The notes: generated by a model not told the origin, from the sequence alone. DNA of 64,000 nt from Carya illinoinensis (GCF_018687715.1 NC_056759.1:5771501-5835500), one strand, 5' to 3'; shown: positions 48,782 to 61,019, numbered from the stretch's first letter. Translations and numbers: made by a program.

Positions 48782-48857
48782 AACCCTGAGACGAAGCGGC
48801 GGCTAGGTTTCGCGTGAGCGAACCCTGAGACGAAGTGGCGGCTAGGTTTCGCGTGAG
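48782..48857. repeat. 39-bp tandem duplication inside the hAT element
   Basis: AACCCTGAGACGAAG(C/T)GGCGG and the following CTAGGTTTCGCGTGAG are repeated twice (48782-48818, 48821-48857). The two copies differ by one base, so the duplication is recent. Confidence 0.85.
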
Positions 48858-49422
48858 AGGGGGGGGAAGGATCGGGGCCTGGGGAGGGGAAAGTAAATTT
48901 TTTTTTTCCTTTTATACAAACCCGGTTATACCGGGTTACTAATACGGAACCCGGGTTTCTTACCCGGGTTCGGACCGGATAAATCCAGCTTGTCTAATGC
49001 GGATTTCGGTCCGGATCAAATCCGGGCCGAAACCCATAACCGGAATTCCGGTTATCCAGTTTCCGGGCTGGGCCAGGCCAAATCCGGCCCGCATGAACAG
49101 TCCTAGTTGAAAGCTTATTTAATAATTTTTAACTTTAATTAAATTTCTCTGTTGACCTTTTATGTAAAAGGGAAAGAGGTGAGAAGTTAAAATTTTGCTA
49201 GTGTGAAAGTTTTGTGGGTGTATTTGGAGTGAAGAGAAAAATTATGTAATTGTAATAATTTTTCACATAGTGGATTTTCTTATCTGAGTCTGGTGGTTAT
49301 TCTCATGTTTCGGAGTTTCCACGTAAATATCTTGTATTGTTATTATTTTTTTATTTTTTTTGTTATTCCCACAAAGGATAGATCCTAAGGGGTGAATTTG
49401 GGATGTTCAAATTTCCAACAAT

Positions 49423-49434
49423 TGGTATCAGAGC
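49423..49434 (+). promoter_or_regulatory. tRNA-iMet primer-binding site of the LTR element
   Basis: TGGTATCAGAGC lies two bases after the left LTR end. It is complementary to the initiator tRNA-Met 3' end and sets the element on the plus strand. Confidence 0.85.
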
Positions 49435-50828
49435 CATTAGATTCTTTTTGTGGAGTGGAGTTTTGGTGTGGTAGTATGGATACATATTTTGTCTAGGAGA
49501 TTGAAAATTTAAATGTTTCCATTGTGATCTTCCAATCTTTCCTAAGAACTTACTTAGTGAGGTACTATTTATTTTAATAATAAAATTCATCAAAGCGATG
49601 TCAGGAATGTGGTGGAGAAATTGGATTATATAAGGCATTGAATGACAGATCAACCCCTAAAGTCAACAATAATACTAGCAATTGGTGAAGCGGCTAGTAT
49701 AAGGAGTAGGTTCGGCAAGTAGCTCTAAGTCAGTAAATAGAGATACTGGAAATTATGCTAACGCTGTGTCTCTCTCCATGGAAGACTTTGATCTTTAAAA
49801 ATGGACATGTACGTCCTTGTGACATGCTGTTAATTTATAAAAGTTGTCATGATAGAGAATGTGTTAATGTTAGCGGGTCCACAAGTTTGCACACAGACAT
49901 TGGTTTGACATTAATGCAAGGTGTGTGGTGGAAATTCATGTCGATGGCTAATGAACTTTTAGGAAAACCAAACATGAAAGTTATACCATAATTCTTAGTA
50001 AGGTTGTTTTCGACATGGACCGAAGTGAAATATTTGGAATTGGTTTATTCTAAGTGGATATGCTTTTATGGTAGAGCGTGATAGCAGAAGTTATGAAAAT
50101 CTTCATTGAGGTAGAGTTTGGCTGTGGGACCAGTCAAATTCACAAGGTAGAAATTGTTGAGTTTTTTGCTCCTTTGATTAGTCCCACATGGGTGGGAAAC
50201 AAAAATGAGCAAGACCCCAATGCCTATATAAAGGGGTTAAACTTCCTTAGTTTAAACTTACAGTTGAAAACTCTAGTAACTTTTAACTTTAATTAAATTC
50301 ATCTATTGACCTTTTTTGTCAAAGGGAAAGAGGTGAGAAGTTAAAATTTTGCTAGTAGGGACGGTTTGTAGGTGTATTTGGGGTGAAGAGAAAAATTTTG
50401 TGATTATAATAATTTTTCACATAATAGATTTTCTTCTTTGGGTTTGGTGGTTTTTCTTTTGTTTAGGAGTTTCCACATAAATATCTTGTGTTGTTATTAT
50501 TTCTCTATTTTTCTTGTTATTCCCACAAATGGTAGATCTTAAGGGGGTAAATTTGAAAGATCCAAATTTTCAACAATTCTAACACTCCTTTTGGTCTATC
50601 TTCCTGGTTTCTACAGTGATAGCACAAGTCTGATGGCCATTTGAATTGAGATTGCACTCGAGATAGTGGAATATGAATCTTGCGAAACCTTGAAACCAGG
50701 TTTAAGGGAGGCTGCATGTAATGTTGACTTCGACTCTTAAACAAACAAATTGGGGACATTGGAATTCTCATCTCAAATGGTTGATCCATCTATAGAAGGC
50801 ATTCATCCGAAAGATCATCCAATAGAGG

Positions 50829-50992
50829 TAGGCGTTAAAAAAATTAAAAAAAAAAAAGTGAGGGAAAGCAGAACAAACCGGTGGGTTATGTCCGGTATAG
50901 GTATCAATTCTATTTTCTCAAAATTGGTCAAAATTAGTCCAGTTCTAATTTTCTATTTATTAACACCAGACCAAGTCAGATCAAACTGGTTC

Positions 50993-51027
<35 letters not shown>

Positions 51028-51575
51028 ATTTTTTATTTATGTATAATTCTTATATATAAATTACTATGATAAATTGTATTGTATTATCATAGACTATAAA
51101 TAATAGTGATTTTTATATTGTATTGTATTATATGATAAATTACTAATTGATATAATATTAAAAATTAAAATCCTATATAAATAACTATATATTATCACTA
51201 CATTACTCTATTTTTATACTAATAATATATCACTATGTATTACAATATACTTGATATATCACTATATATTACAATATAAGATAATATATCACTATTTTAC
51301 ATATTATAATATACCACTATAGTATATAATATAATTATAATATATATTATGATCACTATATTATTATATACTATAATATATATACTATATTATATATGCT
51401 ATATAATATATCGAAAAAACCAGGCTAAACTCGACTAGAACCGCTAAACTCAGAAGTGCCAATTTAGAGATATAACTGGTGCAGTATTAGTTTTTCAAAT
51501 CTCAAAATCGATATATACGGATTTAGTTTTAAAATATGTCTAAAACTAGATCGAACATGACCGATTACACTCCTA
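50829..51575. mobile_element. hAT-like non-autonomous element (ACCGGT family), copy 1
   Basis: It starts TAGGCGTTAAA and its right end reads, inverted, TAGGAGTGTAATCGGTC. The 8-mers outside are AATAGAGG (50821-50828) and AATAAAAG (51576-51583), 6 of 8 identical. AACCGG/CCGGT/ACTGGT words lie near both ends around an AT-rich core with (AT)n (50999-51024) and TATCACTATATATTA repeats. It is non-coding. A related copy is at 61084-61731. Confidence 0.6.
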
Positions 51576-51884
51576 AATAAAAGTTACAATTTTTTTTATT
51601 TTTATTTTTATCAAGGAATACTCACCCGAATGCTCTTGGGCTTTGACCCATAGCGATGAGTTGGCCATATCAATTTTCACACAAAGTAAATTGTGTAACG
51701 TTTTAGAGCTTTAAAAGAGGGATAATGATAAGTTTACTATCTCATACCACTCATAAGATGTTAAAAAAATACTTCAAAGAAAATAAAATAAAAATAAAAA
51801 TTTCAAATACACACTATAGAACAATAAATAAGTGATAGGAAGGAATAAATATATCATTATCTTTAAAAGACATAGTACTGTAAG

Positions 51885-52455
51885 AGTGGTAATTTGTGAC
51901 ATAACCCGTAACCCAACAAAAACATGATATGAGATTAGCGGGTTTTGGTTTGATCATAACGAATTCTGGTTAAAACAGGTTAATTTGTTAAAACAAAATT
52001 TATAAATAGGTCAATAACGGGTCAACATGCTTAACCCAAAATTAACACATTTTGACTCGTTTAGAATTTATTTCAAAATTAAAATTTTATTATTGTTAAA
52101 TTGTAATATTGTTATTTTTTAGTATACTTATATTTTTATTGTTAGAATTGTAATTTTAGACATATGCTCATATTTTTTATTGTATAGTTTGTAATATTAG
52201 TTTTATCATGTTAAAATTTGAAAAATATTTATATATATTTTTTAAGATATTGTGATTATTAATAAATATAGATTTTAATTTTTATGTAAAATTATATTAA
52301 TCAGGTTAAATAATTTATATATTTTAGTTCAATCTATTTACTTTAAAATAAACAAATCAATTATGTCGTATTAATATATTTTTAATTAATTATTAAATAA
52401 ATTAATACGAATGAATTCGAATTGATATGATCAAATGTCCATAATTTAATTAGAC
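51885..52455. mobile_element. Decayed element with AACCCG/GGGTTA words
   Basis: The left part (51900-52060) has repeated AACCCGTAACCC, GCGGGTTTTGG and GGGTCAAC words, followed by an AT-rich core. Plants carry hAT-like elements with this word style. No target duplication or clean terminus was found. Confidence 0.3.
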
Positions 52456-52611
52456 ACGGAGTCACCATCCCTTCACAGTAGTACGGCAATCCAATGTTCT
52501 ATTGACTCTCTGTAGCACTATTTCCTTGTCTCGTGTGAGGTGCCAAGCCAATAATTAATGGAATGGATATGACCGCATGACGCTAAGATTGTCATCATCA
52601 CTTTCCCAATG

Positions 52612-52828
52612 ACTTTATGGAAAATACTAGTTCCACGCAATCTCTACCGAAATGTTTTTTAATTTTTATTATTTTTTAACTTAAGTGTTTTTAAATGAAT
52701 ATATGATTTTTTTTTATTTTTTAAAAATATTTAAATAGTTTAAAAAATGGTGAAAGAAAAATTGAAAAAAAATAAAAAAAACTTTACACTGATTGGTAGA
52801 AAATTTCAGTGAAAATTCTCTAGCATTG
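52612..52828. mobile_element. Probable fold-back MITE
   Basis: The left arm GGAAAATACTAGTTCCACG and right arm GTGAAAATTCTCTAGCATTGTCC are imperfectly inverted. The core is A/T homopolymer-rich and mutually inverted (TTTTTTAATTTTT against AAAAATTGAAAAA). Boundaries are approximate. Confidence 0.4.
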
Positions 52829-53199
52829 TCCTAACTTTATCGATCAAAGTTCTCTTAATTTTTATGTCCGAATTTCAGAGCGGAAGATAAATAAAAATTT
52901 AAAGTGACTTCACATGTATCTCTTTTTTAGAGATTTTTTATTTTTTTTTTCCCAGAGAGACCGTTATAACAGTAGATTTCTCTTTGTTTAATGCTAAAAT
53001 TCACATTGCCAATAAACAATCTAAGATGTTGAACAACTACTGTTTGCGAGAAGTGTTATATCTAAAAAAAAAATTATAAATTAATATAATTTTATGTGAT
53101 ATGTTAGTTTTATTTTATAATAAAAATAACTTAAGGTACAACATCAAATTAGTCTCCAAATTATGGCCCTCATTAAATTACTAAAAAATATATAGGTAA

Positions 53200-54300
53200 A
53201 GAAAATTGTAGATAATTGCAGGAATGGTGCCCACCCTAAGCAATGCGGATAAGCTTTGCCTTAGTACTACTGTAATAAGACCACTACCATGTTCTTTTAT
53301 CCTTTCCCTCATCTTCCCTCACCATTCTTATACATACCTATACCGGGTCCTATTGCCAATTGTAAACCGACCTGGCGACCCAAATGATCCACGTAAGAGA
53401 GACAGAGAGATGCCCAATTAAGGTTGGCATTGTCCACTTGTTTTTCAGATCTACGAATAGGATCGACAAGAAAGAAAGCTGAAGCTTTGCATATCTCCTC
53501 TCCTCCCCCTCCCCCCCTCCCAAAAAAACACCATCACCTTTTCAACAGCACAGTAAGATCCCACTATCATGATAAGCCCCTCCCTTTTGGCTTTTACTAC
53601 CCTGCCATAAGAGAGTGCCAGCAAAGAAAAAGGGAGCAGATAGACTTCTATCCTAATTGGTGGACTTGCCTGCTTTATCACGCAAACAGCAGGGTTGCGA
53701 AAAATCATCAAAACCGTAGGGCATATAGACATACACCCGAGGTCAGAAGAAACTTAGAACTGCAATGCACCATCATATCAGCAAGCAAAACCCCGACTCT
53801 CGCAAATAAAAAATGGACTTCAGAGTTTCAAACTTGGAATGAGCGGGGTTCTGCTGGTATGTTAATTGGAATCCCACTCGGTGGAGAACGGGGAATCCTG
53901 TAATGTGTAGTTCTACAACACTTTCCACACATCATTAATGGGTATCACTTTCAATTGATCATTCCACATCCAGGAAAAAAGGATGCAAAGTCAAGCCCCC
54001 CAAGCATATGGCATATGGTGGTCCATGCATATTTTGGCATTTATGACCCATCTCACATTAGCTAACAAGAACGATAAAAAATTTAACATTCAGGTGCTAC
54101 AACACATCTGAAAAAGATAAAGAAAAAATAAATACTCAGAGAGAGAGAGAGAGAGATCCACTAGCTTGGCCCGCTTGGGCATTTAGTTTTCAGCAGCTAC
54201 AGCTTAAACTAGCTACCATTTGAATCAAAATAAAAAAAGATCCAAGTATTTTCAAGAGTGAACGCTAGCTCCTGATTCTCTGCTGGCGGCATGGAAGAGT
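53200..54300. other. Intergenic, GC-richer patch, no gene recognised
   Basis: A patch of about 0.7 kb (53210-53910) is less AT-rich than its surroundings and has a 159-codon plus-strand frame (53424-53903) with no recognisable domain. A frame of 93 codons overlaps it on the minus strand. It might be an expressed non-coding region or a captured fragment. (GA)n is at 54139-54154. Confidence 0.3.
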
Positions 54301-54672
54301 TCTTCAAAATTTCACCTTACTCAATGTCTAATTCTTCATGACCATCTCCATCTCTTAATAAATAATATGATACAGGTAAACTCCCATATTCTAAATTACA
54401 CATGCAGCTTGAAAACCCCCTTCTCTTCAGGCAGCCCCTGATTATGATAAATCGAACGTGAAGCAAAAGAAACATAAAATTCAGACGCATACCAATTCAA
54501 CAATGGTCTCATGCCTCGCTTCTGCTTTGGATGCTTCTGCAACAGTTCAAGCCAAGAATGGCGGTGGTTCACTCACATTTGTTTGGCAGACGGGTTGCAA
54601 GGACCTTCTTGCGGGTCGTATAAAAGCCACCCACCTAATTTTCCATAAATTTTACAGCCAAAGCAACTTCTT

Positions 54673-57013
54673 TTATTGTAAGATGGTCACAACTTTTGGG
54701 GCATCATCCCTTGGTCCTTCAAGAGACCGATACATGTATAAAATGTCAACAGTATCATCTGGGCACACTGCAACATCATGCTTGATTACTTCCACCACCA
54801 GACGGGGCAATGCTCGAACAATCTCCTGACAACCTTTGGGAGATAGCCTACATGACGACATCCAGAGGAATCTCATGTTGTAGTAGTGATGTAAACCAGA
54901 ATGCAAAGCTGCATCCCCAAACGGGCTGTCTCTGATCTCAAGCTTTTGCAGTCTAGGGCAGCCCTCAAGCACATATTTAAGCCCCATGTCACTATCTCCA
55001 GCGAAAGCAACTGACAGCGTTCGAAGCAATTTCCCATATTTTCCAATATAACCAAAAGCTCGATCAGTCAGTAAACCGGATACAGCAAGCCGAGTTAGCT
55101 TCTTACAGTTCATAACAATAGCTCCAAAACCTTCATCCATGGGTTTCCCGGTCACATGGTCAGGGCTATGTAGCGCAATTATACAGAGACGGAAAACCTC
55201 AAGATCCGGGCAGTTCCTTGACATGGCTATCACTGCTGCATTTGTCATATGCTGGCAGAAATACAAAATGGATCGCAGTTTCCTACAACCCTCAGAAATT
55301 GCTTGGAGGCCCACATCAGAAACAGGGCCCTCATTATCCCCCCGAGCATCGAGAGGGAAAACACGAAGTTCACGCAGGTCCTTGCAGGTTGAAGCAACAG
55401 CTTGAAGTCCTTCATCTCGTATTGAATCAAGGACCTGCATTATGAAAGTAATAGTAAGCTTCACAAGCCAAATCTTGATCGTAATTTGAACATAAATACA
55501 ACACAACACAGATACTTACCCAGAGTACCTGGAGGTTGTGGCAGTGAAATATGACTGATATAATTTGATCTGAATGAATATTTGCATAGCTAAAATTCAG
55601 AGAGGTAAGATTAGCACAGACAGGGTAGATGGCCGGTAAGTAATCTGGCAACATTTCCTTGAATCCTGAGAGACAAACTAAGGATTTGCAAGCAGAAAGG
55701 GCACTTTGAAGGTCTGAAGCGTGTTCACCCGGAACTGCGTCGTCTGGGGAACTATACGAACCAGTTCCAAGGTGTGTGAGCTGCGGAGCTCGTACTATCA
55801 GGCGGCATAGCTGCCCAATTGAAACATTACAGTTCAACCTAAGCTTCTTCAAGGACGGGGACCTAACCACCAGACTCTCTAATGCGTCAAAATTAATTGA
55901 GCATTCAACGCAATCAAAAATCAGCGACTCCAGACAAGTCGCTCCGCTCTCCGGGAAACAAGCTATCCAATCAACATCATCATCCGTGACCTCAGATTCG
56001 ATCAGATCAAGCACTTTCAGTTGTCTGAGGAAAGTTAAATGAGAAAATTAGAATAGAGTTCCTTAAGCTTTTCTATCCCAAATAAACCAACATTTTTTTA
56101 GCATCTCAATCTTCTCAGTTACTAGTAAGGGTTCGATTACTATAATTATTAAAGAGTAACACAAACAAGGAAACGCATCAATACCATAACCCATATCAAA
56201 TCCAACAAACAGATCTGCCCGTTTCTCCCCCAAGAGAAAACAAAACAAATAAAAGAAGAAAAAAAAGCCTTAAAATACATTAATACATTACAAAAAGCAA
56301 CCAACAAATTCAACCGATTAGTATTTCCGGACCAGAGATCTTACATGGGTGTATATTCGGATAGATCTATATAGCTTATGAGAAACAAAGGAAAAGGAAT
56401 ACCTGCAGTCGCTGGCTACGATGGCGAGGCCACTCGTACTGAAGCCATCGCAGCAGACGATAACGAGCTCTTTGAAGGAGGGGAAGGACTCGGCGAGGAG
56501 GGCCAGATCGTCGTCCGTGACGGACATGCGCTTCAGGTACACCTTCTCCAGCCATGGATAAGCGGACGCCATGGCCGTCACCCACGGGGTGAAGTGGGCC
56601 CCCCAATCGATCGGCATCAGGTTGAAGTCCGCGAACCTCGGTCTGCCCTTGATGGATACGGACTGGACACGAGAGAAGCGGCTCATGGCCCTCCTGGGTG
56701 AGACTGAGTAGCAGTTGCCGATGTAGAGGTCGGATCGGGTGAGAGCCTCGACGCGCCACCAAGACTTGCACACCAATGAGGCCGCGTTCCGGTCCCGCCG
56801 GGAGCTGAGGAACTGGAGCACGTTTTCGAGCACGTTCTCCAGCACTTGGTCCGGGCACGGGGCCTGGAACTCCATGGAAATCGGCCCAGTACTCCCTGAC
56901 ACGGACCCCACCCCACAGCAGTTCCGGGTCTTGTTGGAAGATTCGGCCCCGCGAAGATCCGCCGGCGGGGACCGATCGTCGTCTTGTGAAATTCCAGTCC
57001 GGTCCTTCCTCAT
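54673..57013 (-). CDS. Auxin receptor F-box/LRR protein, AFB4/AFB5-type
   Basis: Exons 57013-56403, 56024-55520 and 55434-54673 join in frame to 625 residues, the three-exon plan of TIR1/AFB genes. An acidic N-terminal extension (about 1-50), absent from TIR1, precedes the F-box (about 53-93, [15 protein letters not shown]...[10 protein letters not shown]). Leucine-rich repeats follow to the C terminus. The protein is the substrate subunit of an SCF E3 ligase; auxin glues Aux/IAA repressors to it for degradation in the nucleus. R126 (KGRPRFADF) stands where TIR1 has His78, and A489 (LTRLAVSG) where TIR1 has Ser438, as in Arabidopsis AFB5, which perceives picolinate auxins. R454 matches the auxin-anchoring TIR1 Arg403. 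All exons are open, so the gene is probably functional. AFB4 and AFB5 cannot be separated here. Confidence 0.95.
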
Positions 57014-57230
57014 GCGCCGACGAGTAAATTTTCTACGCCCACTCTCTGATCTAGGTTTTGCCTGACAATAACAACCTCAAATTTTAATGAATCTCGAGCT
57101 CTCGGCAGCGGAGAGAGAGAGAGAGAGAATTGGGGGATCAACTAAGAAGGACACTGGGGCTACCTAAGGCGTCGCAACAGTGTCTGTAAACTCCTTGCTC
57201 GGAGTTCTATATATAATGCGGAGAATTATA
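57014..57230 (-). promoter_or_regulatory. 5' UTR and TATA box of the AFB4/5-type gene
   Basis: On the minus strand, TTATATATA lies at 57216-57208, about 200 bp before the ATG. A (CT)n leader, the complement of (GA)n at 57111-57128, lies in between. The segment is GC-richer than the AT-rich DNA upstream, as expected for a promoter-proximal region. An upstream in-frame ATG was not seen. Confidence 0.45.
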
Positions 57231-57315
57231 TTCTACAATAAAAAATATGTTCTCGTATTAGTAAAAGTGTAAAACATCAATAATGCGCTATTTTTCGGTT
57301 CGACGGTGATAGAGG

Positions 57316-57545
57316 TTTATTGGAATGTTATGGTTTTAGATATTTATATATTGAAATGAGATAGTTGTAAATGAAAATTAAAAATTAAATAAAATATTAT
57401 TTTTTAATATTATTATTATTTTAATATTTAAAAAAATTATATTAAGATTAGAAAAAATTAAATTGTTTATTATATTTTATTTAAGAATTTAAAAAAATTA
57501 TAATGATGAAATGAGATGAGATAGTTTTATATTACAAATAACTTC
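57316..57545. mobile_element. GAGATGAG-family MITE, decayed
   Basis: Left TATTGAAATGAGATAGTTGTAAATG and right ATGATGAAATGAGATGAGATAGT surround the shared core TTAAATAAAATATTATTTTTTAATA. Sequence order matches the copy at 60825-61019. Termini and target duplication have decayed. It lies just upstream of the AFB gene. Confidence 0.6.
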
Positions 57546-57595
57546 TCGCTGTGCATCTCAAATATGTGCACATGGTTTTTTATTTTTATTTTTTT

Positions 57596-57775
57596 AAAGT
57601 GAGATTTGAATAATGAGTTAAGATAAAAGTTAAAAATTAAATAAAATATTATTAAAATATTATTTTTTTGATATTTAAAAAAATTAAATTACTTATTATA
57701 TTTTATTTGAGTATTTGAGAAGATTATAATGATATGATGAATTGAAATTAACTCTAAATTCAAATGAGGCATAAA
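57596..57775. mobile_element. GAGATGAG-family MITE, decayed, second copy
   Basis: The core TTAAAAATTAAATAAAATATTATTAAAATATT followed by AAAATTAAATTACTTATTATATTTTATTTGAG aligns with the preceding MITE only 60 bp away. The right end reads ATGAATTGAAATTAACTC. Termini have decayed. Confidence 0.5.
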
Positions 57776-57989
57776 TATTGTTGAAATATTTTTAATCATT
57801 AAAAAAATATAAATTCATTAATAGTCACGTTTTTAATCATTAAAAAAGTTAAAATATATAAATGGATACATTTGATAATCATACTAATATTTTCATTTTT
57901 GTTTTACAACGTCGCATGCAATACATATCCTTTTCTATTTTTTTCTTATATTTAAAAAATTACTATCTCACTCTTATATCATTATAATA

Positions 57990-58180
57990 TTATTAATATT
58001 AGATACAGTTATGCATTATGCAGGTAAGGCACACTTATTTTAAAAAATAGTGTGATTTATTATTAAAAAATTAATTTTTTCATGTAGATCATATATTTAC
58101 TTATTTTTTTTAAAAAAATGCGCTACACTTGTACAAACTATAATTATAAATATTATTTCTCTTATAATATTAATGATGGG
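57990..58180. mobile_element. Probable fold-back MITE (ACAGTTATG family), copy 1
   Basis: It starts ATACAGTTATGCATTATGCAGG and ends CTTGTACAAACTATAATTATAAATATT, an imperfect inversion. It shares ATTTACAGTTATGnATTATGCA with the element at 62270. Core: TTTTTTCATGTAGATCATATATTTA. Boundaries are approximate. Confidence 0.45.
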
Positions 58181-58737
58181 TCTTTGATCATCTTTTAACA
58201 ACGATAAAAAAATAATACAAATGAGTTTTTCTATTATCAAGTATGTATGTAGAATGATCATATGTATCATTTAAATAGTAAAATTTAAAATTTAAATTTA
58301 TCTTTAAAATTAAATTATGTTAGCCAAATATTTTACTAAGTTTACTCTACACACGGGCTTGATAAAATAATTATTCTTTACAAAATAGGATAAAAGTGAG
58401 ATAATTGAGTAATATATACCCTTATATTATTAATGCAATACAATTTTATTTGTGAATGAACTTTGAAATTATTTTAAATCTAACCTTTCAAACACATCAG
58501 TAGCGTTTATAATTTTATAATTGTTATTGTATTTTTAATTTTTTTTATATACATAATTTTATATGCGATGACTTGCAAATAATAAAACTTTGAATTATAT
58601 TTGAACTATTTAGATAAAAAAAAAAAAAAGTGACATTTAAGAAAGAAATGCATATCTCATAAATAAGAAAAATTCTACTAATCATTCTCATGTCACACCA
58701 CATATAATTTTTAAATTTTTTATTTATTTTTCTTACT

Positions 58738-58930
58738 AAGAGTTTTGCTACACATAAATCCACACACCACACTTTTTTAAAAAAAAAAAAAAAGTTTATT
58801 ATTCTTAAACTAATTAAATTTTTTTACTCATTATTCATATACCAAACATTTTGTAAAAAAATAAAATTAAATAAATAAAAAAAACTTGTGATGTGTGGTG
58901 TATAGACTTATGTTTAAAAAAAATTTCTTA
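58738..58930. mobile_element. Fold-back MITE with ~30-bp TIR
   Basis: Left TTTTGCTACACATAAATCCACACACCACAC pairs with right GTGATGTGTGGTGTATAGACTTATG, with an A/T core that also has internal inverted A and T tracts. It is non-coding and lies in intergenic DNA. Confidence 0.6.
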
Positions 58931-60824
58931 CTAAATATACGATGTATGGATTATGAGTAGAAAAATTCAATTAGTAATAAATGTTCCACATCGAGTCAAA
59001 TAAATTGTCCATAAATGTAATAAAAACCGATTGACTTTAAGCTCACATAGTCACATTGATTATCATTATTAAGATTTTCTTGATAGCATCATTGTCCAAA
59101 TCAATAAACTATGTATTGTCTCGGGGCCTCACTTTCCTTCCTTATATTAATAAGCAGGGATTGCTGTTCCGAAGTTGTGATGGAATCCACTATTATTACG
59201 CTACATGGATTTCATTGGATTTGGGATTTTAGTTTGTCAACTCCATGCTTTTACTTCTAATAAACATGACAGAATAATTTAGGTTGCGTTTCAATATTTG
59301 TTGTTGTGTTTTTTTTTTTTTGTTGGACCACCTTTTTTTTTTTTTTTCTTTCATTTTCATGTGTTGATGTTTTGTGTTGACAAAGGAATATTGATCAATG
59401 AGTGAAGATTTTCTAGTCAAATATTGCAAACATCACTACCTAACCTTAATACCTTATCGCTTTCGTTAAATGGTGATTGTTCTCGTAAACTCTCACTTCT
59501 CACCCATTTCTCAATTGAAAACCTACTCCAACACTTCTGTGCACATGTATATACAGGTGTTGACGTTGATTTCATCAGTACATTGAACCGTGTTTCGTAA
59601 ATAGAGCGCAATAATAATCTCTTTTAACACGTAAACTTACAAAAAACCATGAAGAGTATGTAAAGTGAATCTGATTTTGATTTTGTTAGGACATAGAAAA
59701 CCAAGATTGCATTAACTCTCTCTTACCATCCCGGCTGCAAGAACGTGAAGGGTTTATAATCTAAAAATGAGTTTACAAATGTAATTAAAAGATATAGATT
59801 TTATTATTTAGTTTTATATTTTAACGTTTTTTATATATGTGATTTAGATTTTTTTTAATAAGTGACTTAATCTGTGAATATTTAATTAAAATAAAATACG
59901 TAAAAAGATTTTGTCAACACTTACGAAGTTAAATTGTGTATTGATGAGTGGAGTGCATCAATTTGTCTCTTTTACATTAATGCTACATAAACATGAAGAT
60001 CAGTCTACGATCCGTAAAGAAGATCGCAATCCTACTCTTAACGGTTACATGCACATGATACATAAAATTTAGCCGACGTTGATTTCGTCGACGCATAGAA
60101 AACCGTGTTTAATAAGTGAAGAGCATTAGTTGTCTATTTTAACATCTAGACTACAAGAATCGTGTAATCTCAAAAAGGAGATAAAAATAACTACTCCAAC
60201 AGTTACATGTATATACATACAATAATGCTGACGTTGATTTTGGAAACACATAAGGAGGGGAGCCGCGAGCTACAATTGATTTTAATAATTCTTTTTTTTT
60301 TTTATATGTATTTTTAAATTATTTTTTTTTAATTTCACAACATTAATAAAAAAAATACTTATTTAATTACAAAAAAAAAAAAAAAGCAACAACAGCTCCC
60401 AGCGGATAATGAGAGAGGTGGGTTTAGCCTTTTCCAACCCATAAAACTGTGTTTGAAAAGTAGAGCGCATTACTATCTATTTTAATATCCAATTTCCAAA
60501 CAACAAAACCATCTATTATCTACCTGGCCCCTCAATTTTACAGTTCAAGGATTTTAATTTTTTTAATAGTTAAAGGAAATGATTATTTGTAAAATTGTTT
60601 ATTTAATTTTTTTTTAATATGTAAAAATATTAAAAGATGTATAAAAAAATAAAGAAAATTATTCTAATGGTACACTCAACAATGAATGCTGGCCAGCTAG
60701 CAGTACTTAATCCAAAAATGAGATTGGAAACTTATTCGAACATTTGCATGCACATACATACATCGATACTAACATTGATTTTGTCAACACTTAGAAAACT
60801 GTGGTTGATAAGTAGAGTATATTA

Positions 60825-61019
60825 GAGTTGTTTGGATATTGAAATGAGATGAGATAATTTTATCTAAAAGTTGAATAAAATATTATTATAATATTATTTT
60901 TTAAAATTATTATTATTTTATAATTTTAAAAAATTAAATTATTTATTATATATGATATGGTAATTTAAAAAAATTATAATAATAAAATAAGATGAGATAG
61001 TTTCTCAATCTGAACAACC
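60825..61019. mobile_element. Tourist-like MITE inside the tandem array
   Basis: The 195-bp element is flanked by TTA (60822-60824 and 61020-61022). Termini are GAGTTGTTTGGATATTGA and, inverted, GGTTGTTCAGATTGAGA. GAGATGAGATAATTTTA and GATGAGATAGTTT occur at the two ends. It splits a tandem unit between AGTAGAGTATA and ATTCTTTTAACG. Confidence 0.75.

Larger units (their letters stand above)
47845..49105. mobile_element. Non-autonomous hAT element inserted in the LTR
   Basis: The 1261-bp element has perfect 8-bp target duplications GTTGAAAG (47837-47844, 49106-49113). Terminal repeats are TAGGCCTGTTCATCCGGG and, inverted, TAGGACTGTTCATGCGGG. Both subterminal regions (47860-48020, 48920-49090) are packed with CCGG/CCCGGA/ACCCGG words. 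The interior contains an (AG)24 tract, a 39-bp tandem duplication and AAACCCTA-containing sequence, but no transposase. The 8-bp duplication and TAGG terminus identify the hAT superfamily. Confidence 0.9.
47731..50575 (+). mobile_element. Small non-autonomous LTR retrotransposon, complete
   Basis: The left LTR is 47731-49420, including a 1261-bp insertion plus its 8-bp duplication. The right LTR is 50155-50575. With the insertion and duplication removed, both LTRs are 421 bp. They start TGTTG and end CAACA/CCAACA. The 5-bp duplication ATTCT is at 47726-47730 and 50576-50580. The tRNA-iMet primer site TGGTATCAGAGC follows the left LTR at 49423-49434. The 734-bp interior has no recognisable gag or pol, so mobilisation would need proteins supplied in trans. 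Superfamily is undetermined. Confidence 0.9.

Noticed and set aside
53424..53903. 159-codon plus-strand frame
   Set aside because: No domain or family resemblance, an overlapping frame on the other strand and no splice or promoter context; not reported as a gene.
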